64,000 bases of DNA from Pseudomonas wenzhouensis (GCF_021029445.1 NZ_CP072610.1:1054001-1118000), one strand, 5' to 3'; shown: positions 47,329-56,228, numbered from the stretch's first letter. Numbers and translations: made by a program. The notes: generated by a model not told the origin, from the letters alone.

Positions 47329-48231
47329 TTGTTCGACTACAAACTTCTGGCTGCCCTGGTCGCCGTGGTGGAGCAGGCCGGCTTCGAGCGCGCAGCGCAG
47401 GTGCTGGGCTTGTCGCAGTCGGCGGTGTCGCAGCGCATCAAGTTGCTCGAGGCGCGGGTTGGCCAGCCGGTGCTGGTGCGCACTACGCCGCCGGCGCCTA
47501 CCGAGATCGGCCGGCGTCTGCTCAACCATGTGCAGCAGGTGCGCCTGCTCGAGCGCGATCTGCAGGGCCAGGTGCCGGGGCTGGATGAGCAGACCCTGCC
47601 CGAGCGTCTGCGTATCGCCATCAACGCTGACAGCCTGGCGACCTGGTGGGCATCGGCAACGGCCGACTTCTGCGCCACCCGGCAGGTACTGATGGAGTTG
47701 GTGGTGGAGGATCAGGAGGTCGGTCTCAAGCGCATGCGCGCGGGTGAGGTGGCTGGTTGCGTGTGTGCCGCCGAGCGCCCGGTGGCGGGGGCGCGCAGCC
47801 TGGCGCTGGGGGCGATGCGTTATCGCGCGCTGGCCAGCCCGGCTTTTATCGCCCGGCATTTCCCCGCCGGCGTGACGCCAGCGGCGCTGGCGCGTGCGCC
47901 GGCCATCGTCTACGGCCCGGATGATCAGTTGCAGCATCGCTACCTGGCCGCGCTCGGTATCACCGGGGCTTTTGCCTATCACCTGTGCCCATCGTCGGAA
48001 GGCTTCGTGCGTCTGACCGAAGGTGGTCTCGGCTGGGGGCTGGTGCCTGAGTTGCAGGTGCGCGGGGAGCTGGCCAGCGGCAGGCTGGTGGATCTGCTAC
48101 CCGAGCGCTGCATCGATGTACCTTTGTACTGGCATCACTGGCGCAATGGCGGTGAGTTGCTGGCCGGGCTGACCGAGCATCTGCGTCGCGCCGCTGGCAG
48201 TGCGTTGGTGCAGGCCGGGTGTGATTCGTGA
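47329..48231 (+). CDS. argP: ArgP/IciA-type LysR regulator
   Basis: The 300-residue LysR protein has an N-terminal HTH (FERAAQVLGLSQSAVSQRIK) and an effector domain. ArgP activates argO in response to arginine or lysine. The start is a TTG at 47329 preceded by AGGAAAA and giving FDYKLLAALVAVVEQ; no suitable ATG is nearby. Divergent from argO with a 109-nt shared promoter region (TATAAG near 47285). Confidence 0.88.
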   Translation: MFDYKLLAALVAVVEQAGFERAAQVLGLSQSAVSQRIKLLEARVGQPVLVRTTPPAPTEIGRRLLNHVQQVRLLERDLQGQVPGLDEQTLPERLRIAINADSLATWWASATADFCATRQVLMELVVEDQEVGLKRMRAGEVAGCVCAAERPVAGARSLALGAMRYRALASPAFIARHFPAGVTPAALARAPAIVYGPDDQLQHRYLAALGITGAFAYHLCPSSEGFVRLTEGGLGWGLVPELQVRGELASGRLVDLLPERCIDVPLYWHHWRNGGELLAGLTEHLRRAAGSALVQAGCDS

Positions 48232-48355
48232 GGACGCGCCCGTCCGGATGGCCAAGGCTTGCTGGGTCGTTGTTCTGGCCAGCGCCGACAACGCAGGGCC
48301 GGGGCGGCGCTGCTAAAGTGCGGCCATTACAAGAATCGAATGCAGGGGATGGTGG

Positions 48356-49354
48356 ATGAAGATTCTGGTCACCGGCGCGAGCGGTTTCATTGGCGGGCGT
48401 TTTGCCCGTTTCGCCCTCGAACAGGGCCTGGCGGTGCGGGTCAACGGGCGACGTGCCGAGGGTGTGCAGCATCTGGTCAGGCGCGGTGCCGAATTCGTCC
48501 AGGGTGATCTCGGCGATGCCGAACTGACTCAGGCGCTGTGCCGGGATGTCGAGGCGGTGGTGCACTGCGCGGGCGCGGTGGGCGTGTGGGGCGACTATGC
48601 GCATTTTCATCAGGCCAACGTCACGGTCACCGAGAACGTCGTCGAGGCTTGCCTGAAGCAGAAGGTACGGCGCCTGGTGCAGCTGTCTTCGCCGTCGATC
48701 TATTTCGATGGCCAGTCGCATGTCGATATCCGTGAGGAGCAGGTGCCCAAACGCTTCTCCGATCATTACGGCAAGACCAAGTACCTGGCGGAGCAGCAGG
48801 TGTTCGCCGCGCAGGAGTTTGGTCTGGAGGTGATCGCCCTGCGCCCGCGTTTCGTCACCGGCGCGGGCGATACCAGTATCTTCCCGCGCTTGATCGGCAT
48901 GCAGCGCAAGGGCCGCCTGGCGATCATCGGCAATGGCCTGAACAAGGTCGACTTCACCAGCGTGCACAACCTCAACGATGCATTGTTCAGTGCGCTGTTG
49001 GCGAGCGGGCCGGCGCTGGGACAGGCATACAACATCAGTAATGGCGCACCGGTGCCGTTGTGGGATGTGGTCAATTACGTGTTGCGCCGGCTGCAACTGC
49101 CGCCGGTGACGCGGCATGTTCCGTTGCCGCTGGCCTATGCGGCGGCAACCCTCAACGAAGGTATCTGTCGGGTGCTGCCAGGGCGGCCTGAGCCGAGCCT
49201 GTTTCGTCTGGGCGTGGCGGTGATGGCCAGGGATTTCTCTCTGAACATCGACCGTGCCCGCGACTACCTGGACTACGAGCCCAGGGCCAGTCTGTGGGAG
49301 GCTCTGGATGAGTTCTGCATCTGGTGGCAGGCGCAGAGGAGCGCTCAGGCGTAG
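48356..49354 (+). CDS. NAD-dependent epimerase / 3-beta-HSD-like oxidoreductase
   Basis: This 332-residue extended SDR begins MKILVTGASGFIGGRFARFA and has the active-site DHYGKTKYLAEQQV (Tyr-x3-Lys). The family includes sterol dehydrogenases and nucleotide-sugar epimerases; the substrate is unknown. It runs towards the small convergent gene at 49345 and overlaps its 3-prime end by 10 nt. Confidence 0.85.
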   Translation: MKILVTGASGFIGGRFARFALEQGLAVRVNGRRAEGVQHLVRRGAEFVQGDLGDAELTQALCRDVEAVVHCAGAVGVWGDYAHFHQANVTVTENVVEACLKQKVRRLVQLSSPSIYFDGQSHVDIREEQVPKRFSDHYGKTKYLAEQQVFAAQEFGLEVIALRPRFVTGAGDTSIFPRLIGMQRKGRLAIIGNGLNKVDFTSVHNLNDALFSALLASGPALGQAYNISNGAPVPLWDVVNYVLRRLQLPPVTRHVPLPLAYAAATLNEGICRVLPGRPEPSLFRLGVAVMARDFSLNIDRARDYLDYEPRASLWEALDEFCIWWQAQRSAQA

Positions 49355-49629
49355 ATGCGCTGGCCGCGATAGATGCGTACCGAGCCGCTGGGCTGAGCGA
49401 CCGGCTGCTCCACGCCAGGCATTGGCATGGCGATGCGCTGCGGCTGATCGGACAGCACGGCCAGGCGCTGACCCAGGCGGCGGGTTTCTTCGTCATCGGC
49501 TGTCAGGCTGCCATCGAGCAGGGCGCCGATGGCGTCGGGCTGGCTCAGGCGAATGTCCAGCGCCTGCTCTTCGCGCAGGCGCCGACGCAGGGTTTTCATG
49601 CAGTCCAGGATTTCCTTGTTCAGTTCCAT
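49345..49629 (-). CDS. Conserved hypothetical protein, 94 residues
   Basis: This small protein starts MELNKEILDCMKTLRRRLRE and ends VRIYRGQRIYA. It is mainly charged helix in its first half (a possible dimerising helix) with no membrane segment. The ATG at 49629 follows GGGGAAG. The open frame continues far upstream but is antisense to the coiled-coil gene there. I do not recognise the family. Confidence 0.72.
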   Translation of the reverse strand: MELNKEILDCMKTLRRRLREEQALDIRLSQPDAIGALLDGSLTADDEETRRLGQRLAVLSDQPQRIAMPMPGVEQPVAQPSGSVRIYRGQRIYA

Positions 49630-49986
49630 CGCGACTTCCCCCGTTGGCGTGAAGGGGTACGGCAGTGGGCCATTCCCCGGCCCCCGTACCCGGCCAGCCA
49701 TTCCCTGTGGCTGCAACATGTCTGTTCGTGCTTCGGACCGGCACAAGGATCGTGCCGTGCGCTGGCTTGTGAGCGACGCGCAAAGGGCGTGTTCACGACT
49801 CGTTAAAAAGCAAAGTGCGTACCAGTTCAACTTTTGCGGAACTGCCGGGCTGCAGGCGAGTCGATGGCCCTGACACGCCCTTCGTCGGTGCGTCGCGCAC
49901 CCGCCTGGCGCGGCACTGATGCCATGATGGCGAATCGGTATACTGCGCGGCATTTCCGTTTCCCCGTTCCAACCATAGGTCCGACC
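49630..49986. promoter_or_regulatory. Divergent promoter region with leader hairpin
   Basis: The 357-nt gap lies between a small minus-strand gene and a plus-strand coiled-coil gene. A strong hairpin at about 49655-49692 (GGGTACGG and GGGCC pairing with GGCCC and CCGTACCC) would sit in the leader of the minus-strand gene. No tRNA or conserved coding segment is seen. Confidence 0.45.
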
Positions 49987-50835
49987 ATGCGTAACGACGC
50001 CAATGACGAGCTCGACAATCTGCCCAGCCTGACGCCCGAGCGCCGCGAGGATTTCGCCGAACCGCACGAGGAGCCGGCCCCGCGCAGCAGCCGCGTGACC
50101 AGCAGCAAGGCGCCGACGGCCAGAAGTGCCAGTACCGGGCCGCTGTGGGCGCTGGTTGGCGCACTGAGTTTCGCCCTGGCCGGTCTGGGTTGGTGGAGCC
50201 TGCAGCAGATCGGGCTGATGGAGCAGCGCCTGGTGGCGACCCAGGAAAGCTTCGCGCGTATCAGCGAGGAGGCCGCAGGGCGCATTCAGGACATTTCCGG
50301 CAAGGTGGTGGCGACCGAATCCAGCGTCACCAGTGGCAGCGAGGCGCTCAAGCTGCAGGTCAAACAGCTGGAAACGCGCCTGGCCGAACTGAGCAAGCAA
50401 CAACAGCAGAGCGCTACCGCACAGGCCGCTCTGGACAAGCGTGTCGAGCAGCTGGGCGCGGAGTTCAAGAGTGGTAGCGCAGCCAGCGCCGATTTCGACA
50501 AGCGTTTGCAGGCGCTTGCCAGTGAACAGACAGCGCTGAAATCTGCCCAGGGCGATGCCAAGGCGACGCAGGCCGAGCTGGCCAAGCTCGATACGCGGAT
50601 CAAGGCGCTGGGCGGCGATATCGAGACGCTGAAGAAACAGGGCGATCCGGCGCAGGCCATCCGCAGCCTGGAGCAGGATCTGCTGGTGCTGCGCAGCGAG
50701 CTGGACAATCGCCCGGCCGCCAGTGCCGGCCCGAACACGGCCGAGTTCGATGCCTTCCGCGCGCAGATGACGCGCAACATCAACACCCTGCAGAGCCAGG
50801 TGATGAATCTGCAGCAGCAGATCAATCAGCGCTGA
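49987..50835 (+). CDS. Membrane-anchored coiled-coil protein
   Basis: This 282-residue protein has an acidic/Pro-rich cytoplasmic N-terminus (1-50), one membrane segment (about 56-75; LWALVGALSFALAGLGWW) and a long periplasmic coiled coil with regular heptads to the end (LKLQVKQLETRLAELSKQQ). Pseudomonas relatives are often labelled ATPase, but I see no P-loop. A structural or envelope-organising role is plausible. The ATG at 49987 is chosen at the conserved start (MRNDANDELDNLP). Confidence 0.78.
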   Translation: MRNDANDELDNLPSLTPERREDFAEPHEEPAPRSSRVTSSKAPTARSASTGPLWALVGALSFALAGLGWWSLQQIGLMEQRLVATQESFARISEEAAGRIQDISGKVVATESSVTSGSEALKLQVKQLETRLAELSKQQQQSATAQAALDKRVEQLGAEFKSGSAASADFDKRLQALASEQTALKSAQGDAKATQAELAKLDTRIKALGGDIETLKKQGDPAQAIRSLEQDLLVLRSELDNRPAASAGPNTAEFDAFRAQMTRNINTLQSQVMNLQQQINQR

Positions 50836-50849
50836 ATACCACCCGCTCG

Positions 50850-50886
50850 ATACACGAACGCCCCGCATTGCGGGGCGTTCGTGTAT
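50850..50886 (+). terminator. Strong terminator hairpin after the coiled-coil gene
   Basis: A perfect 17-bp stem (ATACACGAACGCCCCGC and its complement) with a 3-nt loop begins 15 nt after the stop codon. Confidence 0.85.
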
Positions 50887-50900
50887 GGGCTGCGGCTAAA

Positions 50901-50934
50901 GCCCCTCGCGCAGCCTATCGCGTGCGCAAGGGGC
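50901..50934 (-). terminator. Terminator after xenB
   Basis: GCCCCTCGCGCA pairs with TGCGCAAGGGGC (one mismatch), and on the minus strand the stem is followed by TTTAG. It lies 14 nt beyond the xenB stop. Confidence 0.65.
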
Positions 50935-50947
50935 ATGAGCGGCGAGC

Positions 50948-51997
50948 TTACAGGCGCGGATAGTCGAGGTAGCCGACCGGGCCTGAGCCGTAGAAGGTTT
51001 CCGGGTGCGGCTCGTTCAGCGGCGCGTCCTTCTGCAGGCGCTCGGGCAGGTCCGGGTTGGCGATGAAGGGGATGCCGAACGCGATTGCATCGGCCTTGCC
51101 TTCGGCCAGCCAGGCATTGGCCTGCTCCTTGGTGAAGCGCTCGTTGGCGATGAACACGCCGCCAAATGCCTGCTTCAGTTGCGGCGACAGGCTGTCGTCA
51201 CCTTCCTTCTCACGGGCACAGATGAAGGCGATACCACGCTTGCCCAGCTCGCGGGCAACGTAGCCGAAGGTCTCGGCACGGTTGGCGTCGCCCATGTCAT
51301 GGGCGTCGGCGCGCGGCGCCAGGTGTACGCCAACACGGCCTGCGCCCCACACGGAGATGGCGGCGTCGGTCACTTCCAGCAGCAGACGCGCGCGGTTCTC
51401 CAGGCTGCCGCCGTAGTGGTCGGTGCGCTGGTTGGTGCTGCTCTGCAGGAACTGGTCGAGCAGGTAACCGTTGGCACCGTGGATTTCCACACCGTCGAAA
51501 CCGGCGGCCATGGCGTTCTCGGCGCCCTGACGGTAGGCCTCGACGATGTCGGCGATCTCTTCGGTTTCCAGCGCACGCGGGGTGACGAATTCCTTCATCG
51601 GGCGGATCAGGCTGACATGGCCGGCCGGCTTGATCGCGCTCGGCGCCACCGGCAGTTCACCGTTGAGGTAGACCGGATCGGAAATGCGCCCGACGTGCCA
51701 CAGTTGCAGGACGATCTTGCCGCCGTTGGCATGCACCGCCTGGGTGATGTTGCTCCAGCCGCGAATCTGCTCATCGGACCAGATGCCGGGGGTGTCCGGG
51801 TAGCCCACGCCCATCGGCGTGACGGCAGTGGCTTCGCTGATGATCAGGCCAGCCGAGGCGCGCTGTACGTAATACTCGGCCATCAGCGCGTTGGGTACAC
51901 GGCCTTCGTCGGCACGGCAGCGGGTCAGCGGCGCCATGATGATGCGGTTGTTCAAGTGCAGATCACCGATCTGGATGGGGTCGAACAATGTAGGCAT
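50948..51997 (-). CDS. xenB: Old Yellow Enzyme-type alkene/xenobiotic reductase
   Basis: The 349-residue FMN enzyme reduces activated C=C bonds and nitro compounds with NAD(P)H. It shows the barrel start LFDPIQIGDLHLNNRIIMAPLTRCRA, substrate ligands HGAN in FDGVEIHGANGYLLDQF, and the FMN region around GGVFIANERF. Close relatives are XenB/NemA. It follows an ArsR-type gene by 26 nt, so both are probably one transcript controlled by that regulator. Confidence 0.92.
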   Translation of the reverse strand: MPTLFDPIQIGDLHLNNRIIMAPLTRCRADEGRVPNALMAEYYVQRASAGLIISEATAVTPMGVGYPDTPGIWSDEQIRGWSNITQAVHANGGKIVLQLWHVGRISDPVYLNGELPVAPSAIKPAGHVSLIRPMKEFVTPRALETEEIADIVEAYRQGAENAMAAGFDGVEIHGANGYLLDQFLQSSTNQRTDHYGGSLENRARLLLEVTDAAISVWGAGRVGVHLAPRADAHDMGDANRAETFGYVARELGKRGIAFICAREKEGDDSLSPQLKQAFGGVFIANERFTKEQANAWLAEGKADAIAFGIPFIANPDLPERLQKDAPLNEPHPETFYGSGPVGYLDYPRL

Positions 51998-52023
51998 GTG
52001 ATTTCTCCAGGGGTAGGTTCAAA

Positions 52024-52326
52024 TCAGAGTTGCTGGCCCAGGCGCTCGACGAAGGCCTTGATCAGTTCGTCGTTACGCTTGAAAAAGTGCCACTGGCCAA
52101 CCTTGCGGCTGGTCACCAGGCCGGCGCGTTGCAGGCTGGTGAGGTGGGCGGAAACGGTGGACTGTGACAGCCCGGTGCGTTGATAGATCTTGCCGGCGCA
52201 CACGCCGATCTCCAGCGGGTGATCCTGTTCTGCGAAGTGGCGCTCGGGCGCCTTCAGCCAGTCGAGGATGTCGCGGCGTACCGGGTGGGCGAGCGCCTTG
52301 ATGATGGCGTCGAAGTCGAGGTTCAT
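52024..52326 (-). CDS. ArsR-family regulator upstream of xenB
   Basis: This 100-residue winged-HTH protein (MNLDFDAIIKALAHPVRRDIL, then GLSQSTVSAHLTSLQRAGLV) has a single cysteine in EIGVCAGKIY that could sense electrophiles. I chose the ATG at 52326 because a palindromic operator occupies 52362-52383, around the farther in-frame ATG; an ATG at 52350 is an alternative. It is expected to repress itself and xenB. Confidence 0.85.
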   Translation of the reverse strand: MNLDFDAIIKALAHPVRRDILDWLKAPERHFAEQDHPLEIGVCAGKIYQRTGLSQSTVSAHLTSLQRAGLVTSRKVGQWHFFKRNDELIKAFVERLGQQL

Positions 52327-52361
52327 GTTCGGATCGCTGTGTATCGGCATGGGGCGAACCA

Positions 52362-52383
52362 TATATCGTCTCTGAGCGATATA
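52362..52383. promoter_or_regulatory. Palindromic operator TATATCG-N8-CGATATA
   Basis: Perfect 7-bp arms with an 8-nt spacer lie between the ArsR gene and the divergent acpH gene. The form and position suit an ArsR dimer binding site, which could also affect acpH. Confidence 0.7.
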
Positions 52384-52452
52384 CAGATCGATTGTTCCGA
52401 TAGTCTCCATCAACCACTTCGATTGTCCGGCTCGCGGCGGTAAGCTCGAGTG

Positions 52453-53040
52453 ATGAACTACCTGGCCCATCTGCATCTCGGCGGCGACACGCCGGCACAA
52501 CTGCTGGGCAGCCTGTATGGCGATTTCGTCAAGGGGCCGCTCGACGGACGCTGGCCGGCGGATATCGAGGCCGCTATCCGTCTGCACCGGCGCATCGATG
52601 CCTTTACCGACAGCCACCCGCTGCAGGCTCAAGCGCGGGCGCGTTTTCCGCAGGCGCGGCGGCGTATGGCCGGCATGTTGCTGGATCTGTTCTTCGACCA
52701 TTGCCTGGCCCGCGACTGGGCCGCCTATGCCGCGCAGCCGCTGGATCACTTCACTGGCCGGGTCTATCGCGTGCTGACGGCTGAGCCAGAGTTGCCGGGA
52801 CGCCTGGCGCTGATGGCGCCGCGTATGGCCGCGCAGGACTGGCTTGGCAGCTACCGCGAGTTCGCGGTGCTTGAACAGGTGATTGCCGGCATGCAGAGGC
52901 GTCTGTCCAAACCGCACTTGCTCGACGGCAGCCTGATCGAGCTGGAGCAGTTGTACGAGCCGCTCAGCGAGGACTTCCGCGCCTTCTACCCCGAGCTGAT
53001 GGCCTTCGCCGAGGCCGAGCTGAACGGGATGAAATCGTAG
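52453..53040 (+). CDS. acpH: Acyl carrier protein phosphodiesterase
   Basis: AcpH removes the phosphopantetheine arm from holo-ACP. The 195-residue protein begins MNYLAHLHLGGDTPAQLLGS and has the metal-binding LYGDFVKGPLDG and RLHRRIDAFTDSHP expected of this HD-like family. A GTG one codon upstream is possible. Its TAG stop lies within a GTAGCCCGG repeat, so the repeat has supplied the end of the gene. Confidence 0.9.
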   Translation: MNYLAHLHLGGDTPAQLLGSLYGDFVKGPLDGRWPADIEAAIRLHRRIDAFTDSHPLQAQARARFPQARRRMAGMLLDLFFDHCLARDWAAYAAQPLDHFTGRVYRVLTAEPELPGRLALMAPRMAAQDWLGSYREFAVLEQVIAGMQRRLSKPHLLDGSLIELEQLYEPLSEDFRAFYPELMAFAEAELNGMKS

Positions 53041-53126
53041 CCCGGATGCAATCCGGGGATGAGCGGTATGCCCGCTACAATCGCCGCTGAAGCGCCTCCC
53101 ACGGGGGGCTCCGTGGGAGGGGCTTC
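53037..53126. repeat. Repeat cluster after acpH
   Basis: A single GTAGCCCGGATGCAATCCGG arm (53037-53058) includes the acpH stop codon. It is followed by a hairpin at 53089-53126: CCTCCCACGG/CCGTGGGAGG flanked by GAAGC/GCTTC. Confidence 0.8.
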
Positions 53127-53162
53127 AGCCGCGACGACATCAATGCGGTGCTTCTCTGACGT

Positions 53163-55880
53163 TCAGATCGCCTGCGGATGCAGGCGATAGCGCCGTACCA
53201 GCCATTTCTCCAGTTCGACCACGACGAACAGCGCCAGGCCCGCCAGCAGCACACGCAGCCATTCTTCCGGCGTCATGCCAACCGAGCCGAATACGTTCTG
53301 CAGCGGCGCGGCATAGGTGAAAAGCAGTTGCAGCAGCAGGCAGATGCCGATGGTCAGCAGCACCGCGCGATTACCCAGTAGGCCGTCGCGGCTGAGTACC
53401 GAGGCGAACAGGCTGCGGCTGTTGAGCAGGTAGAAGATCTCGCACATCACCACGGCATTGACGGCGATGGTGCGGGCGCTTTCCAGGCTGTTGCCATGCT
53501 GCAGCTCCCAGAGGAACAGCGCGATACCGGCACCGGCGATCAGCATCGAAACCATCGCGATGCGCCAGACGAAGTAGGCCGACAGCAAAGGCTCGCCCGG
53601 CGCGCGTGGAACGCGGCTCATCAAGCCGTGCTCGCTGGGCTCGAACGCCAGCGCCAGGCCCAGGGTGCTGGAGGTGACCATGTTGATCCACAGCACCTGT
53701 GCCGGGGTCAATGGCAGCACCACCTGGAACAGGATGGCGAAGATCACGATCAGCGATTGGCCGCCATTGGTGGGCAGGGCGAAGAGGATGAACTTCTTCA
53801 GGTTGTCGTAGATCGCCCGGCCTTCGCGCACGGCGCCGGCGATGGTGGCGAAATTGTCGTCGGCCAGCACCACCGCGGCGGCTTCCTTGGCTGCCTCTGT
53901 GCCTTTCAGGCCCATGGCCACGCCGACATCGGCGCGTTTCAGCGCGGGCGCGTCGTTGACCCCGTCGCCGGTCATGGCCACGACTTCGCCGCTGTCCTGC
54001 ATGCTTTGCACCAGGCGCAGCTTGTGCTCCGGGCTGGCGCGGGCGAACACCTCGACACCGGGCAACACCTCGCGCAAGCGGCGCTCGTCGAGCAGCTCCA
54101 GTTCGGCGCCGGTCATCGCCGGCAGACCGACGCCGATGCCCAGTTGTGCGCCGATGGCGCGGGCGGTTTCGGCGTGATCGCCGGTGATCATCTTCACCCG
54201 GATGCCGGCGCGCTGGCATTCGGCGACGGCGGCGATGGCCTCGGCACGCGGCGGGTCGATGATGCCGACCAGTGCCAGCAGGGTCAGGCCGCTTTCCACG
54301 TCGGCGAAATTCAGCGTGCGTTGTTCGGCCGTCGCTGTCTTGCTGGCCAGTGCCAGCAGGCGCAGGCCGCGCGCGGCCAGGTCGGTGGCCTGGCGGCGCC
54401 AGTAGTCGGCATCCAGCGCCTCACTGCTGCCATCGGCGCTGCGCTGGTTGCTGCACATCTCCAGCACGCGCTCGGGAGCGCCCTTGAGATAGATCAAGCC
54501 ATGGCCGGCGTGGTCATGGTGCAGGGTGGCCATGAAGCGGTGTTCGGACTCGAACGGGATCGCATCGCTGCGCGGCAGTTGCGCGTGCAGGGTCTGACCA
54601 TCCACACCGCTTTTCAGCGCCAGGGTCAGCAGTGCGCCTTCGGTCGGGTCGCCATGCAGCCGCCAGTGGCCGGCATCATCCTGTTGCAGGCGGGCGTCGT
54701 TGCACAACTGCGCGGCGCGGGCGACTTCCAGTAGGGCGGCGTCAGGCTCACGCAGCGCACCATCCTGATGAAAGGCGCCTTCCGGGGCATAGCCCACCCC
54801 CGAGACATCGAGGATGCGGCTGGCGCTGACCACACGCTGCACGGTCATTTCGTTGCGGGTCAGGGTGCCGGTCTTGTCCGAGCAGATCACCGTCACCGAA
54901 CCCAGGGTTTCCACCGCCGGCAGGCGCCGCACGATGGCGTTGTGCCCGGCCATGCGCTGCACGCCGAGGGCCAGGATCACCGTCATGATCGCCGGCAGCC
55001 CTTCCGGGATGGCCGAAGCAGTCAGCGCCACCACCATCATGAACATCTCGCCGGGGTTCTGCCCGTGCCAGAGGATGCCGAGGATGAAGGTGGCCAGCGC
55101 CAGGATCAGGATGATCACCGCCAGCCAGCGGCTGAACTGTTCGATCTGTCGCAGCAGCGGTGTGGACAGTGCCTGCACCTGTTGCAGCATGGCGCCGATA
55201 CGGCCGAGTTCAGTGTTGGCACCGGTCGCCACCACCACGCCGCTGGCCTGGCCGCTGCTGACCAGGGTGCCGGAATAGGCCATGCAGCGACGGTCGCCGA
55301 GCGCGGCTTCGAGGTTGCAGTGCGCGATGGATTTTTCCACCGGCAGCGATTCACCGGTCAGCGCGGCTTCTTCCACCAGCAGGTTCTTCACGCTGAGCAG
55401 GCGCAGGTCGGCTGGCACCTTGTCGCCGGATGCCAGCAGCACCACGTCGCCGGGCACCAGGTATTCGGCATCGATTTCGTGGCGTTCGCCCGCGCGCAGC
55501 ACCATGGCGCGCGGCGAGAGCATGCTGCGGATGGCGTCCAGTGCATGTTCCGCCTTGCCTTCCTGGATGAAGCCGATGATCACGTTGATCAGCACGGCGG
55601 CGAGGATCACCGAAGTATCGACCCAGTGGCCGAGCAGGGCGGCGATCAGGGCGGCCGCCAGCATCAGATAGAGCAGCACGTTATGGAACTGGTAGAGCAG
55701 GCGCAGCAATGGCCCCCGGCGTTGTGGCGGCGGCAGGCGATTGGCGCCATGCTGCTGCAGGCGCCGCTGCGCCTCGTCCTGGCTGAGACCGCTGGCGCTG
55801 CTGTGCTGCACTTTCAGGGCGTCCTGTGCAGTCAAGGCGTGCCAGGTGTGGTCGGTATATTCTGAGGGGGCATTGCCCAT
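53163..55880 (-). CDS. P2-type cation-transporting ATPase
   Basis: The 905-residue P-type ATPase has a Cation_ATPase_N region (10-80), actuator TGES (175-178), membrane motif PEGLPA (292-297) as in Ca pumps, the phosphorylated Asp335 in CSDKTGTLT, and the hinge MTGDGVNDAPALK. Ten membrane spans are expected. In M6 the SERCA-type sequence NLVTD reads N733-M-V-T-S737, so one calcium ligand is replaced and the transported ion is uncertain. Divergent from the universal stress gene. Confidence 0.9.
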   Translation of the reverse strand: MGNAPSEYTDHTWHALTAQDALKVQHSSASGLSQDEAQRRLQQHGANRLPPPQRRGPLLRLLYQFHNVLLYLMLAAALIAALLGHWVDTSVILAAVLINVIIGFIQEGKAEHALDAIRSMLSPRAMVLRAGERHEIDAEYLVPGDVVLLASGDKVPADLRLLSVKNLLVEEAALTGESLPVEKSIAHCNLEAALGDRRCMAYSGTLVSSGQASGVVVATGANTELGRIGAMLQQVQALSTPLLRQIEQFSRWLAVIILILALATFILGILWHGQNPGEMFMMVVALTASAIPEGLPAIMTVILALGVQRMAGHNAIVRRLPAVETLGSVTVICSDKTGTLTRNEMTVQRVVSASRILDVSGVGYAPEGAFHQDGALREPDAALLEVARAAQLCNDARLQQDDAGHWRLHGDPTEGALLTLALKSGVDGQTLHAQLPRSDAIPFESEHRFMATLHHDHAGHGLIYLKGAPERVLEMCSNQRSADGSSEALDADYWRRQATDLAARGLRLLALASKTATAEQRTLNFADVESGLTLLALVGIIDPPRAEAIAAVAECQRAGIRVKMITGDHAETARAIGAQLGIGVGLPAMTGAELELLDERRLREVLPGVEVFARASPEHKLRLVQSMQDSGEVVAMTGDGVNDAPALKRADVGVAMGLKGTEAAKEAAAVVLADDNFATIAGAVREGRAIYDNLKKFILFALPTNGGQSLIVIFAILFQVVLPLTPAQVLWINMVTSSTLGLALAFEPSEHGLMSRVPRAPGEPLLSAYFVWRIAMVSMLIAGAGIALFLWELQHGNSLESARTIAVNAVVMCEIFYLLNSRSLFASVLSRDGLLGNRAVLLTIGICLLLQLLFTYAAPLQNVFGSVGMTPEEWLRVLLAGLALFVVVELEKWLVRRYRLHPQAI

Positions 55881-56228
55881 GGGGCGAGTCTCCTGCGGTG
55901 TCCGGGCCGTGCTCGCGGGCCTGCGTGCGGCGGGACGGCGAGTGTTGCGGGTTACCCTAAGTGCGCGTTAACGCACAGGAGCTGACCTGCATCAAGGACT
56001 GTGGCGTCGGCAGGCGTTTGAATGTAACGCGGTGTTAGGTTCTGTACGAAAGGTGCCTGTGCTTGGTGATGCTTGGTGAAAATGGGGCCGGAATGCTCAT
56101 CTACAGCTCGTAAACCCGAGTGTGAGCCCAGTCCGGTTCTCATCCGTTTAGCGGGGTCGCCATCGGTATCGCCTGATTTTCGCCCGGCGACTTTTCGTAC
56201 AGACCCTGGAATGCATGGAGGAAACGAG
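55881..56228. other. Divergent spacer with MITE-like element copy 3
   Basis: The 348-nt spacer between the ATPase and usp genes contains an element at about 56039-56202 bounded by TCTGTACGAAA and its perfect complement TTTCGTACAGA, with internal core GGAATGCTCATCTACAGCTC-GTAAACCCG shared with copies 1 and 2. The end sequences differ from the other two. The usp gene follows with AGGAAAC as its ribosome-binding site. Confidence 0.6.

Noticed and set aside
49345..50868. 507-codon minus-strand open frame
   Set aside because: Only its last 94 codons (from 49629) look like a real gene; the rest is antisense to the coiled-coil protein.
53496..54734. 412-codon plus-strand open frame
   Set aside because: Antisense to the P-type ATPase whose phosphorylation and hinge motifs are intact.
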